Shown: piece by piece, positions 8,849 to 17,486 of the stretch
Numbering within the stretch: position 1 is the stretch's first letter
Layout of the letters: each line of letters opens with the position of its first letter
The notes under the pieces: generated by a model
What the model saw: the letters and a program-made list of their open reading frames with translations, nothing else
What the model was told of the DNA's origin: nothing
The model's database searches: none
DNA from: Roseisolibacter agri
GTDB lineage: Bacteria > Gemmatimonadota > Gemmatimonadetes > Gemmatimonadales > Gemmatimonadaceae
DNA length: 64,000 nucleotides
Assembly (NCBI RefSeq): GCF_030159095.1
Contig: NZ_BRXS01000006.1
Location: 496,001-560,000, forward strand
Reading direction: 5' to 3'
Position numbers and translations under genes: made by a program

Positions 8849-9343
8849 ATGGAAGGCGGCACGACGCTCGTCGACTGGATCTCGTACGGCATCATCGGCT
8901 TCGTGCTGTTCGCGCTCGCGGTGCTGGTGCTGCGCAGCACGTGGTTCTTCCTCTCGCTGCTGGCGATCCCGGTCACCGACGTCCTCGCGCGCCGCACACG
9001 GCTGGGCGGCGCGCTGCGGCGCTGGGGCGAGCGCGGCGCGACCGGCGCGGGCACCTTCGGCGCGCTCGATCCGACGCCCACGGTGGCGACGACCGCGAAC
9101 GTCCCGCGGGCCGTCCGCCTCGGTGCGGGCGTCGGCGCGACGCTGGGCGCGCTGCCGGGCGTCTGGTGGGCGGCGCGCGGCGCGCTCGTGACGCTGCGCG
9201 CCGGCGGATCCGCGCTGTCCGCGCTCGCGGAGGCTGCGCTGGGCATCGGCCTCGTCGCCTCCGCCGGCCTGCTCGTCGGTACCGCGCTCGGCGCGCTGGT
9301 CGGACTGGCGGTGGACGCGTCACGCTCTCGGAGTCGCGACTGA
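8849..9343 (+). CDS. Small membrane protein, unknown function
   Basis: Hypothetical protein of 164 residues, 21 bases downstream of the antiporter and probably cotranscribed. It has two adjacent hydrophobic helices near the N-terminus ('GIIGFVLFALAVLVL' and 'FFLSLLAIPVTDVL'). A polar middle and two further Ala/Gly-rich helices follow after residue 90. No catalytic motif is visible. The position suggests an accessory role for the antiporter, but this is only inferred from linkage. Confidence 0.75.
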   Translation: MEGGTTLVDWISYGIIGFVLFALAVLVLRSTWFFLSLLAIPVTDVLARRTRLGGALRRWGERGATGAGTFGALDPTPTVATTANVPRAVRLGAGVGATLGALPGVWWAARGALVTLRAGGSALSALAEAALGIGLVASAGLLVGTALGALVGLAVDASRSRSRD

Positions 9344-9375
9344 CGGCGACCGAGGACGATCCTCGACGCAACGCG

Positions 9376-9413
9376 ACACGGCCCCGCGACCGATCTGGGT
9401 CGCGGGGCCGTGT
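9376..9413. terminator. Shared bidirectional terminator between convergent genes
   Basis: A perfect 15-bp stem (9376-9390 with 9399-9413) with an 8-base loop lies between the plus-strand membrane-protein gene and the minus-strand actF stop. It can serve both strands. Confidence 0.8.
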
Positions 9414-9435
9414 GTCGTTCGGAGACCGGCGCGTG

Positions 9436-10773
9436 CTACTCGTGCGCGGGGAGCGGCTCCATCGTCTTCGGGTCGACGGGGACCTGCACCTCGTCGCGGT
9501 ACTTCGACGTCATCAGGAAGACGCGGACCTTCGGGAAGGCGTCCATGAAGCTCGTGTAGACGAGCCCGAACAGGCCCAGCATGCCGAGGCCGACGCCGAC
9601 CTCCCAGAGACCGAACGGCAGGTGCGCGGCCTCGCCGTACACCGACGGGTAGATCTCGAGGTAGCGGTGGATCCAGATGCCCGTGGCGCTGCAGAGCGCG
9701 ACCGTCAGCATCACCGGCGCGTACAGCTTGGCGGCCTTCGAGAGCAGCGTGAAGAACGGGATGACGAACGACAGGATCACCACCGCCGTCGACAGGCCGA
9801 TCCACGGATCCGACAGGCGCAGCCGCGGCCAGTGCGTCTCCTCGGGCATGTTGCCGTACCAGATCACGAGGAACTGGCTGAACGTCAGGTAGCCCCAGAA
9901 CGCCGTGAAGGCGAAGCACAGCTTGCCGACGTCGTGCAGGTGCGAGTCGGTGATCAGGTCGTACGCGCCCAGGTGGCGGCGCCAGAAGTACTGCATCGCC
10001 TGGAACGACATCATCATGACCAGGAACCCGCCCATGAACACCTGCCAGCCGTACATCGTCTGCTGGAAGTGGAGCGAGATGGTCATGGAGTAATCCCAGA
10101 TCAGGACCGGCCAGAACCAGCCGAACATGAGGCAGACGACGACGGCGATCTTGCCCAGGATCGAGTGCGTGCTGTGCAGCTCGCGGCGCTCCTCGCCGAA
10201 GCTCGCGCGCATCTTCGCGCGCATCCCCTTCGCCCAGCCGCTGGCGGTCGACTCCTCGGGCGTGACGCCGACGTCCAGGCGCACCGAGCGGTAGACGAAC
10301 CAGCAGTAGAAGAACGTCATCAGGCCGAACAGCACGACGCCGCGCAGCTTGAAGAAGGTCGGATCGAGGTAGATCGCCTTCTGCGGCGTGTGGATCGCCT
10401 CGCGGCCGGCCCACGTGAAGATGTGGCTGCCGCTGAAGAACAGGATGACGAGCAGCAGCACGAACGCCACGGGCAGCCACGCCACGTAGCCCTCGATGAA
10501 GCGGATCACCGGGCGCGACCAGCGCGCGGTGGTCAGCCGCTGCACCGCGGCGAACGCGACGCCCGCCGAGGCGATGATGGTGAAGAACAGCCAGTTGAAC
10601 ATCAGGGCGAGCCACGCGCGGTCCTCGCCGCGCACCGCCCCGATGATGAAGACGATCGCGCCGATCGCGGCGAGCGCCGCGAACGCGAGCTTGAGCGTCT
10701 TCGAGACGGGCTTGTTGGCCGTCGCGCGGATCAGCTCCTCGCGCGTCGGCACGTGGACGGCGTGCAGGCTCAC
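9436..10773 (-). CDS. actF: Alternative complex III membrane subunit ActF
   Basis: Membrane protein of 445 residues, last gene of the act operon. It has about ten hydrophobic helices, starting 'KLAFAALAAIGAIVFIIGAV', with loops rich in aromatic and His residues ('EETHWPRLRLSDPWIGLST'). ActF is an NrfD-like subunit of the quinol-oxidising complex and contributes to the quinol site and possibly to proton transfer. The start is GTG (10771-10773), overlapping the actE stop by four bases (GTGA), which indicates translational coupling. ActF resembles ActC in topology but is shorter and lies downstream of actE, as in other act clusters. Confidence 0.92.
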   Translation of the reverse strand: MSLHAVHVPTREELIRATANKPVSKTLKLAFAALAAIGAIVFIIGAVRGEDRAWLALMFNWLFFTIIASAGVAFAAVQRLTTARWSRPVIRFIEGYVAWLPVAFVLLLVILFFSGSHIFTWAGREAIHTPQKAIYLDPTFFKLRGVVLFGLMTFFYCWFVYRSVRLDVGVTPEESTASGWAKGMRAKMRASFGEERRELHSTHSILGKIAVVVCLMFGWFWPVLIWDYSMTISLHFQQTMYGWQVFMGGFLVMMMSFQAMQYFWRRHLGAYDLITDSHLHDVGKLCFAFTAFWGYLTFSQFLVIWYGNMPEETHWPRLRLSDPWIGLSTAVVILSFVIPFFTLLSKAAKLYAPVMLTVALCSATGIWIHRYLEIYPSVYGEAAHLPFGLWEVGVGLGMLGLFGLVYTSFMDAFPKVRVFLMTSKYRDEVQVPVDPKTMEPLPAHE

Positions 10774-11627
10774 TGGTGGTCCCCCTTCGGCTGCGGCGTC
10801 TGCGGCCGCGCGGCGGGCGCCGCCGGGGCGGCACCGCGGCCCTGCGGACCCGAGTCATTCACGGCGCCGGGCGCGGCACCAGGCGTGGCACCGGGCGCGG
10901 CGCCCGGCGTGGCGGCGGGCGCCTCGCCGGCGGGCGTCGGCGCGGGCTGCGCGCCCGTCGCCGCGGCGCGCCACATCGGCGCGGGGCGCGTGGGGGCCGT
11001 GCGGGTGAAGCCCGGCACCGTGGCGCCGTTCTGCCCCGGGTAGCCGACCGGGCCCACGCCGGCGGTGTTGGGCACGCGGCCCTGCAGCGCGCGGACGTAG
11101 TTCACCACGTCCCAACGGTCCATCTCCTCGATCCGGTTGTAGGTCGGCATGGCGCCGCGCCCGTTCCGGATGATGCCGTAGATGTAGCCGTCCGGACGGT
11201 TCTTGGTCATGTCCATGACGATGCTGATCCCGGCCATCCCGTACTGCACCGCGGGCCCGTTGCCCTGGCCCTGATCGCCGTGGCAGACCGCGCAGTTGAT
11301 CTGGAAGTACTTGCGGCCGTTGGCCAGCGACGCCGGGCTGACTGGCGTCGGGTTCGTGACCGCGGCGGCGATGGAGTCCAGCGCCATCGGCGACCCCAGG
11401 TAGGACACCTGGTACTCGGCCAGCGCGACGCCCGTCACCGGCACGGCGTGCGTGGGCTGCCCGCGCGGCGCGTGGACCGTGTCGGCGTCCACCTGCGACA
11501 GCGGCTCCCAGGGCTCGACGCGCGGCTGCGCCTTGAACTCGGTGAACCAGTCGCACGCGCCCAGCATGGGCAGCAGCGCGAGGGCGAGGAGTCGGGTGCG
11601 GGCGGTCATGGAAGGATTAGCGCTCAC
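10770..11627 (-). CDS. actE: Alternative complex III monoheme cytochrome c ActE
   Basis: Lipoprotein cytochrome c of 285 residues, periplasmic and membrane-anchored. The signal peptide ends in lipobox 'LGAC'. A single heme motif CAVCH lies at about residues 112-116, followed by the axial-Met region 'RGAMPTYNRIEEMDRWDVVN'. The last 80 residues are an Ala/Pro/Gly-rich tail ending 'QPKGDHQ' and are probably disordered. I chose GTG at 11627 because GGAGG lies six bases before it, inside the end of actD. The ATG at 11607-11609 has no such site but would keep the whole signal peptide. In the complex ActE accepts electrons from the ActA hemes for transfer to an oxidase. Confidence 0.93.
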   Translation of the reverse strand: MSANPSMTARTRLLALALLPMLGACDWFTEFKAQPRVEPWEPLSQVDADTVHAPRGQPTHAVPVTGVALAEYQVSYLGSPMALDSIAAAVTNPTPVSPASLANGRKYFQINCAVCHGDQGQGNGPAVQYGMAGISIVMDMTKNRPDGYIYGIIRNGRGAMPTYNRIEEMDRWDVVNYVRALQGRVPNTAGVGPVGYPGQNGATVPGFTRTAPTRPAPMWRAAATGAQPAPTPAGEAPAATPGAAPGATPGAAPGAVNDSGPQGRGAAPAAPAARPQTPQPKGDHQ

Positions 11628-12117
11628 CGCGGACCTCCGCGGCGCCGTGCCGGCGGAGGACTTCCTCCACCGACGAGAACTTGTCGGGCGCCGCGGCGAC
11701 GAAGATGCCGTAGTCGCCGTGGCTGAAGCGCGGGTCGTAGCCGACGGTCATGGTCAGCCGCGGGATGCGCGCCAGGTAGAACATGCCGAACACCGTGGAC
11801 AGCGCACCCACGAGCACCATCACCTCGAAGCCGATGATGGTGTACGGGATCCAGCTGGCGATCGCCTTGCCGCCGACGATCAGCGGCCAGTACTCGGAGG
11901 TCCAGATGGCGATCCAGTAGCCGAAGGTCACGCCCAGCAGGCCACCGACGAGCGTGAACTTGCGGACGCCGGACGAGGGGTGCCCGAGGGCGTCCTCGAA
12001 CTCGTGGCGCGGCGTGGGCGTGTAGATCGTCAGGTCGCCGAGGCGCTTGCTGCGGAGCTCCTCGATGGCGTGGACGGCGGCGTCCAGCTCGCGGAAGGCG
12101 GCGAGTACTCCCTGCAT
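11617..12117 (-). CDS. actD: Alternative complex III subunit ActD (DUF3341)
   Basis: Protein of 166 residues with a soluble N-terminal half ('MQGVLAAFRELDAAVHAIEE') and two membrane helices near the middle ('FTLVGGLLGVTFGYWIAIWT' and 'YTIIGFEVMVLVGALSTVFG'). A conserved 'RFSHGDYGIFV' region precedes the C-terminus. This is the layout of DUF3341/ActD proteins, which hold the membrane part of alternative complex III together. The ATG shares one base with the actC stop (TGATG), so the two are translationally coupled. The actE ribosome binding site and GTG start lie inside its last codons. Confidence 0.93.
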   Translation of the reverse strand: MQGVLAAFRELDAAVHAIEELRSKRLGDLTIYTPTPRHEFEDALGHPSSGVRKFTLVGGLLGVTFGYWIAIWTSEYWPLIVGGKAIASWIPYTIIGFEVMVLVGALSTVFGMFYLARIPRLTMTVGYDPRFSHGDYGIFVAAAPDKFSSVEEVLRRHGAAEVRGER

Positions 12118-13586
12118 CAGGCGAACTCCCCAGGCACGTTGCGCTCGTACGGCTGATGGCGCCCCGTGACGTCGATGTGGTCGTCGTGCTTGTGGGACTC
12201 GCGGAGCTTGGGAGGGATGATCTCCTTGATCTCCGCCAGCGCGAACACCGGGAGCTGCTTGCAGAACAGCAGGAACCACATGAAGAACCAGCCGAACGAG
12301 CCGACGAGGAAGCACATGTCGACCCAGCTGGGCACGTAGCCCGACCACTGCCACGGCTCGAACTCGTGGGTCAGCGACGGCACCACGATCACGAACCGCT
12401 CGTACCACATGCCGATGTTGATGATGATCGACAGGATGAAGAGCCAGGTCGTGTTGCGCCGCAGCTTCTGCGAGAACAGCGAGAGCGGGAACACCATGTT
12501 GCAGATCAGCAGGATCCAGGCGCTCCACCACCACTGCCCGAAGACGCGGTTGTAGAAGTACTCGATCTCCGCCGGCACGCCCGAGAACCAGGCGATGAAG
12601 AACTCGATCAGGTAGGCCGAGCCGACCACCAGCGATGTGAACAGCACGACCTTCGCCGTCGCGTCGAGGTGGTTGAGCGTGATGTAGTGACGCAGCCCGA
12701 ACCAGCGGCGCATCGGGATGGCGATCGTCCACACCATCGCGAAGCCCGAGAAGATGGCGCCGGCGACGAAGTACGGCGGGAAGATCGACGCGTGCCAGCC
12801 CGGCGTCAGGCCCATGGCGAAGTCGAACGACACGACCGAGTGCACCGAGAGCACCAGCGGCGTCGAGAAGGCCGCCAGGAACAGGTACGCGCGGGCGAAG
12901 TGCCGCCACTCGCGGTCGCTGTTGCGCCACCCGAGCGAGAGGATCGAGAAGATCCGCTTGCGCACCGGGTTGGTCTCGCGGTCGCGCAGGACCGCGATGT
13001 CCGGGATGAGGCCGATGTAGAGGAACGTGGTCGAGATCGTGAGGTACGTCGAGATGGCGAAGACGTCCCAGACGAGCGGCGACTTGAAGTTGGGCCAGAT
13101 GAGGCGCCAGTTCGGATACGGGATCAGCCAGTAGAACTTCCACGGGCGCCCGATGTGGATGATCGGGAAGAGCCCGGCCGTCATGACGGCGAACACCGTC
13201 ATCGCCTCCGACACGCGGTAGATCGTCGTGCGGAAGCCGGCCCGGAAGAGGTACAGGATGGCCGAGATCAGCGTCCCGGCGTGGCCGATGCCGACCCAGA
13301 AGACGAACGTGATGATGTACACGCCCCACATGAGGGGCGGGTTGTAGCCGGCCTGTCCGAGCCCCCAGTAGATCTGGTAGACCCAGGCCGAGGCACCGAT
13401 GAGCATGCACGCGATGGCGAGCCCGAGGCCGGCGAACCAGCCCCCGGTCGGCTTCATCGTCGCGATGATCTCGTTGTCGACCTGCTCGTAGTCCCGGACC
13501 GCGGGGAGCTGGACGTCCGCCGAGGCGATGTTCGGCCGGCGGTAGGCGTCGCCCTGCCCGCCCTCCGGCCGCGCGAGAGTAGCCAT
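12117..13586 (-). CDS. actC: Alternative complex III quinol-binding subunit ActC (NrfD/PsrC-like)
   Basis: Membrane protein of 489 residues with about ten helices, related to NrfD and PsrC. After a soluble N-terminal segment of about 50 residues come helices such as 'FAGLGLAIACMLIGASAWVY'. The third helix region carries 'GIGHAGTLISAILYLFRAGF', whose His/Ser/Arg set belongs to the quinol site. Further on are 'HIGRPWKFYWLIPYPN' and 'WHASIFPPYFVAGAIFSGFA'. ActC passes electrons from menaquinol to the iron-sulfur clusters of ActB. It sits 18 bases after actB and shares a base with actD. Length and order match the family. Confidence 0.95.
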   Translation of the reverse strand: MATLARPEGGQGDAYRRPNIASADVQLPAVRDYEQVDNEIIATMKPTGGWFAGLGLAIACMLIGASAWVYQIYWGLGQAGYNPPLMWGVYIITFVFWVGIGHAGTLISAILYLFRAGFRTTIYRVSEAMTVFAVMTAGLFPIIHIGRPWKFYWLIPYPNWRLIWPNFKSPLVWDVFAISTYLTISTTFLYIGLIPDIAVLRDRETNPVRKRIFSILSLGWRNSDREWRHFARAYLFLAAFSTPLVLSVHSVVSFDFAMGLTPGWHASIFPPYFVAGAIFSGFAMVWTIAIPMRRWFGLRHYITLNHLDATAKVVLFTSLVVGSAYLIEFFIAWFSGVPAEIEYFYNRVFGQWWWSAWILLICNMVFPLSLFSQKLRRNTTWLFILSIIINIGMWYERFVIVVPSLTHEFEPWQWSGYVPSWVDMCFLVGSFGWFFMWFLLFCKQLPVFALAEIKEIIPPKLRESHKHDDHIDVTGRHQPYERNVPGEFA

Positions 13587-13604
13587 TGCTGCGCGATCCT
13601 CCCG

Positions 13605-16600
13605 TTACGCCGTGGCCGGCGCGCCGGGCGCCGGATGGTTGACCTTCTTCAGATAGACGACCGCCGTGTACGTGTTCAGCTCCTCGAACACGTGGTAGCT
13701 CCGGCGATCGACCGCGAGCTGCGCCACCGACCAGTTGGGATCGGCCGCGTCACCGAACGTGATGGCGCGCGACGGGCAGGCCTGCGCGCACGCCGTCGTG
13801 AACTCGTCCGCCTGCAGCTCGCGGTTCTCGAGCTTCGCGCGGTTCTCCGCCTCGCGGATGCGCTGCACGCAGAACGTGCACTTCTCCATCACGCCCTTGC
13901 CGCGGACGGTGACGTCCGGGTTGAGCTGCCAGTGCAGCGGCTCCGGCCACGCGTACTGGCGACGGTCCGGCTCACCGTAGCCGAACCAGTTGAAGTAGCG
14001 GACCTTGTACGGGCAGTTGTTGGAGCAGTAGCGCGTGCCGACGCAGCGGTTGTAGACCTGGACGTTCAGGCCGTCCGGCGCGTGGTACGTGGCGTACACG
14101 GGGCACACCGGCTCGCACGGCGCGTTGCCGCAGTGCTGGCAGAGCATCGGCACGAACCGCGTGTCGAAGTCCGGCTCGAACGCCGTCTCCGCGTTGTCCG
14201 CCCCCTCGAAGTAGCGCTCGAGGCGGATCCAGTTCATCTCGCGGCCCTTGAGGATGTTCGCCCCCGGCCGCTCGTCCCACACGCCCGGCGCGAGCGCGCG
14301 GCCCTGCCACGGCGCGCCGACGGTCGGGAGGTTGTTCTCGCTGTAGCAGGCGGTGACGCAGGCCGAGCAGCCCGTGCAGCGCGCGAGGTCGATGGTCATC
14401 GCCCAGCGGCGCTTCGCCATCCCCGTGGGATGGTTCGGATCGTTCAGCCCCTTGTCCTTCGACGTCGGGTCGCCGTACTGGCCCTGCGCGTCGTTCGCGA
14501 CCGGCGAGCGGAGGCCCGGCAGGAACGCGACCGACGGCTCGCCCGGGATCTCGGGGCCGTGCTCGCCCGTCTTCGTGTCGGCCGTGTGCTCGGCGCTGGC
14601 GCCGGAGCCCGGAGCCACGCCGCCCACCGCCTCGTCGCCGCGCGTCGCCGACTCCTGGCGGATCTCCGGCGCGTTCAGCGTGCCCAGCTCGCTCACCAGC
14701 ACCGCGCGGCCGATGCCGCGGCCATGCTGACGCGCCGAGCCCTCGGTGCTCACGAGGTCGGAGTGCGCGCCGGCCTTCGCCACGCGCGCCCGCGTCGCCG
14801 TCAGCACGAGACCGCCCGAGACGTCCTCGCCGCTCGGCAGCACGTCGTAGGCGCTGGAGCCGATGCCCTTGGCGTAGCGGCCGTAGGCCGTGTGGCCCTG
14901 GCCGGTCGCGATCGCGACCGTGTCCGGCCGGATGCCGAGGTACAGATACGCGGGCGCGGTGAACGACCCGGCCGCGGTGGTGATCGTGACGTGATCGCCG
15001 CGCTCGATGCCGAGGCGGTGCGCCGTGCTGGGGTGCAGCTCGACCCACGACTGCCAGCACACCTTGCTGACGGGATCGGGCAGCTCCTGCAGCCAGGGCT
15101 TGTTCGCGCCGCGGCCGTCCGCGCCGAGCACCGCGCTCGGGTAGACGACGAGCGTGAAGTCGCCGGCCGTCGTGTCGAGCGCGGGCGCGAGGCGCTGCGC
15201 CGTCGCGGCGCGCGCGGGCGCCGCCGAGGCGAGCACGCTGCCGGCGATCGTGCCGGTGGGCGCAGCAGCGGTCCACGCCGCGGCGCCGCCGGCCACGCGG
15301 GCCATCAGCCACTCGCGGTAGGTGCGCTGCGGGTAGCGCGCGGCCGTCGTCTGGTCCGCGCGCCCGAGCGCGAGCAGCACGTCCGCCGTCTGGCGCGTGT
15401 CGAACACCGGCTCCATCACCGGCTGCTGGATCGCGATGCGGCCGCTGCCCGCCTCCGCGTCGCCCCACGACTCGAGCGCGTGGTGGTCGGGGAGGATCAG
15501 GTCGCACAGCTCCGACGTCTCGTCGGGATAGCTGGAGAACGAGACCTTGTACGGCACCTTCGCGAACGCGGCCGCGAAGCCGAGCTGCTTGGGCGTGCTG
15601 TACGCGGGGTTGGCGCCGCGCACGAACGCGAGCGCCACCTGGCCGCCGTTCATGCGCTCGACCAGACCGCGCAGGTCGGCGTAGCTGTTGAGGCGATCGA
15701 TCGCGGCGAGGGCCTGGTCGGGGCGCACCGTGGTGCCCACCGAGCCCGCGCTCGTGTTGAGCCCCGCGACCGCGGCCGCGAGCTCGTTCGCGTTGGCGGC
15801 CGTCGCGCCGGCGAGGGCCAGCAGCCCGTTGCCCGCGGCCGTGACCTCCTGCGCGAGGCGCTCCAGCACCGCCTGCTCGACGCCGGTCTGCTGCGCGACC
15901 TGCGCGGCCGTCGCCTGCCCGCGGAGCATGTTCGCGATCGCCAGCTCGGTGCCGGCCTTCGCCGGGATCCACTGGTCCGCGTTCAGGCCCGTGAGCGAGC
16001 GGCGCGGCCCGATGTAGATGGCGCGCGGCGCGCCCTCGAGCTTCGCGCGCGCGTCACCCCAGTCGACCTGGTAGGCCGTGCTCTGGCCCCAGCCGTCCAG
16101 GAAGTCGGCGCCGAACGAGACGACGAGGCGCGCGGCGTTGAAGTCGAACTTCGGCCACGCGGTGCCGTACGCCGCGCGATGCGCCGCGATGACGGCCAGC
16201 GGCTGCTCGGCGTCGTACGCCAGGTGCGGCGGCATCCCGAGGGCGCCGAGCCACTGGTCGAGGAACGCCGGGAAGCTCCCGAGCTCGTGCTGGTTGATGA
16301 AGGCGGCGGTGCCCGCGGTGCCGCGGCTGCGCACCTCGCCGAGCTTCTGGCTCAGCTGCGCGAGCGCCTTGTCCCACGTCGTCGCCACCAGCTTCCCGCC
16401 CTGACGCACCATCGGCGCGCGGTAGCGGTCCGGGTTGTAGAGCCCCTGCACGGCGCTCTGCCCGCGGGCGCCGAGCGCGCCGCGGTTCCCGGGATGCTGC
16501 GGATTCCCCTCGAGCTTGATGACGCGGCCGTCGCGCACCTCCGCGAGGACGCCGACGGGCTCCAGGCCCTCCCGGCAGACGGTCGCGTAGTAGTTCGAGA

Positions 16601-16757
16601 CGCCCGGGACGGTCTGATCGGGGCTGACGACGTAGGGAATGAGCTTGCCGACGTTCTCGGACGTGCAGCCGACGAGCGTCGTGGCGGCGCCGGTGGCGCC
16701 GAGGACCTTGAGGAAGTCGCGGCGCTTGACGCCGGCGGACCCCGTCTCAGTGCTCAT
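13605..16757 (-). CDS. actB: Alternative complex III molybdopterin-like iron-sulfur subunit ActB
   Basis: Protein of 1050 residues that fuses a large molybdopterin-oxidoreductase-like domain (about residues 45-740) to a ferredoxin-type domain. The N-terminus has a twin-arginine motif ('VKRRDFLKVLGATGAATTLV'), so the folded protein is exported. The C-terminal part carries four Cys clusters: CTGCSACVTAC (about 790), CQHCGNAPCEPVCP (about 872), CVGTRYCSNNCP (about 905), and CTFC with CAQACP (about 960-990). In known act complexes ActB has no Mo cofactor and acts as an electron wire. It follows actA after a 105-base gap holding a strong hairpin, the only large gap in the operon. Confidence 0.95.
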   Translation of the reverse strand: MSTETGSAGVKRRDFLKVLGATGAATTLVGCTSENVGKLIPYVVSPDQTVPGVSNYYATVCREGLEPVGVLAEVRDGRVIKLEGNPQHPGNRGALGARGQSAVQGLYNPDRYRAPMVRQGGKLVATTWDKALAQLSQKLGEVRSRGTAGTAAFINQHELGSFPAFLDQWLGALGMPPHLAYDAEQPLAVIAAHRAAYGTAWPKFDFNAARLVVSFGADFLDGWGQSTAYQVDWGDARAKLEGAPRAIYIGPRRSLTGLNADQWIPAKAGTELAIANMLRGQATAAQVAQQTGVEQAVLERLAQEVTAAGNGLLALAGATAANANELAAAVAGLNTSAGSVGTTVRPDQALAAIDRLNSYADLRGLVERMNGGQVALAFVRGANPAYSTPKQLGFAAAFAKVPYKVSFSSYPDETSELCDLILPDHHALESWGDAEAGSGRIAIQQPVMEPVFDTRQTADVLLALGRADQTTAARYPQRTYREWLMARVAGGAAAWTAAAPTGTIAGSVLASAAPARAATAQRLAPALDTTAGDFTLVVYPSAVLGADGRGANKPWLQELPDPVSKVCWQSWVELHPSTAHRLGIERGDHVTITTAAGSFTAPAYLYLGIRPDTVAIATGQGHTAYGRYAKGIGSSAYDVLPSGEDVSGGLVLTATRARVAKAGAHSDLVSTEGSARQHGRGIGRAVLVSELGTLNAPEIRQESATRGDEAVGGVAPGSGASAEHTADTKTGEHGPEIPGEPSVAFLPGLRSPVANDAQGQYGDPTSKDKGLNDPNHPTGMAKRRWAMTIDLARCTGCSACVTACYSENNLPTVGAPWQGRALAPGVWDERPGANILKGREMNWIRLERYFEGADNAETAFEPDFDTRFVPMLCQHCGNAPCEPVCPVYATYHAPDGLNVQVYNRCVGTRYCSNNCPYKVRYFNWFGYGEPDRRQYAWPEPLHWQLNPDVTVRGKGVMEKCTFCVQRIREAENRAKLENRELQADEFTTACAQACPSRAITFGDAADPNWSVAQLAVDRRSYHVFEELNTYTAVVYLKKVNHPAPGAPATA

Positions 16758-16779
16758 GCTGTGGTGCGGTAGGATGTGA

Positions 16780-16858
16780 GCGAAGCGAGGAGCGAAGAGC
16801 GCGGAGCGAGGAGTCGGCGGCCGGTCGGTGCCCGCGCTCCTCGCTCATCGCTCGTCGC
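16780..16858 (-). repeat. Imperfect long hairpin between actA and actB
   Basis: Left arm 16780-16804 pairs with right arm 16832-16858 with two mismatches and a 2-base bulge; the loop is about 27 bases. The arms are built of variants of GCGAGGA/GAGCGAA. It fills most of the actA-actB gap and may act as an mRNA stabiliser or partial terminator. Confidence 0.6.
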
Positions 16859-16862
16859 CAGC

Positions 16863-17486
16863 TCAGTAATGGCAGATCGCGCAGTCGTAGCGCGCCTTGC
16901 GCGCCGGGACGGCCGCGGCGGCCTTGATGACCGAGTCGGGCGCGCCCGCGAGGCGGTGGCCCTCGGCGGCGTTGTAGCCGTTCACGTGGCAGTTGACGCA
17001 CCAGCCCATGTTGAGCGACGACGCCTGGTAGACGCGGGCCATGTTCTGCACCTGGCCGTGGCAGCTCTGGCAGGTGACGCCCGCGTTGACGTGGCGCATG
17101 TGCGGGAACTGCACGTAGTCCGGCACCTTGTGGATGCGGACCCACGGCACCGGCAGCTTCTTGTTGTAGTACGACGCGAGCTTCGCGATCTCGCGCTTGG
17201 AGCTGTCCGCCTTGCCCGTGACGAGCAGGTGGCAGCCCATGCAGGTGCCCACGGCGGGCATACCCGGATCGGGCGCCTTGTTCGCCGAGAAGTGGCAGTA
17301 GACGCAGTTCATCCCCAGCCCGCCCTGCGCCGTCGGCAGCACGTGCTTCGGGTGCGGGAAGTTGACGGGCTGCACGGGCTCGCGTCCCTGGGACGACGAG
17401 GCCCCGCTGTATGCCGACAGCACGGTGGCGGCGGCGGCCAGGGCCAGGAAGCCCGGGATCACCGACCACTTCCGTCTCTTCGTCAT
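16863..17486 (-). CDS. actA: Alternative complex III pentaheme cytochrome c ActA
   Basis: Membrane-anchored periplasmic cytochrome of 207 residues. One N-terminal helix ('VIPGFLALAAAATVLSAY') serves as uncleaved anchor or signal. Five CxxCH motifs start at residues 61 (CVYCH), 82 (CMGCH), 139 (CQSCH), 163 (CVNCH) and 202 (CAICH), with further His residues such as 'HPKH' and 'HMRH' as distal ligands. The five hemes form the exit path for electrons from ActB. The ATG at 17484-17486 is chosen because the upstream extension is Arg-rich and would bury the helix. A CRP-type palindrome lies about 50-67 bases upstream. It is the first gene of the operon. Confidence 0.94.
   Translation of the reverse strand: MTKRRKWSVIPGFLALAAAATVLSAYSGASSSQGREPVQPVNFPHPKHVLPTAQGGLGMNCVYCHFSANKAPDPGMPAVGTCMGCHLLVTGKADSSKREIAKLASYYNKKLPVPWVRIHKVPDYVQFPHMRHVNAGVTCQSCHGQVQNMARVYQASSLNMGWCVNCHVNGYNAAEGHRLAGAPDSVIKAAAAVPARKARYDCAICHY

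Noticed and set aside
5851-11043. Very long plus-strand open frame (1730 codons) crossing several genes
   Set aside because: It runs antisense or out of frame through the BBE oxidase, antiporter and actF genes and has the low-complexity composition of a GC-driven frame.
12156-16772. 1538-codon plus-strand frame opposite actB and actC
   Set aside because: ActB and ActC on the minus strand have full sets of Cys clusters and membrane helices; the plus frame has none.
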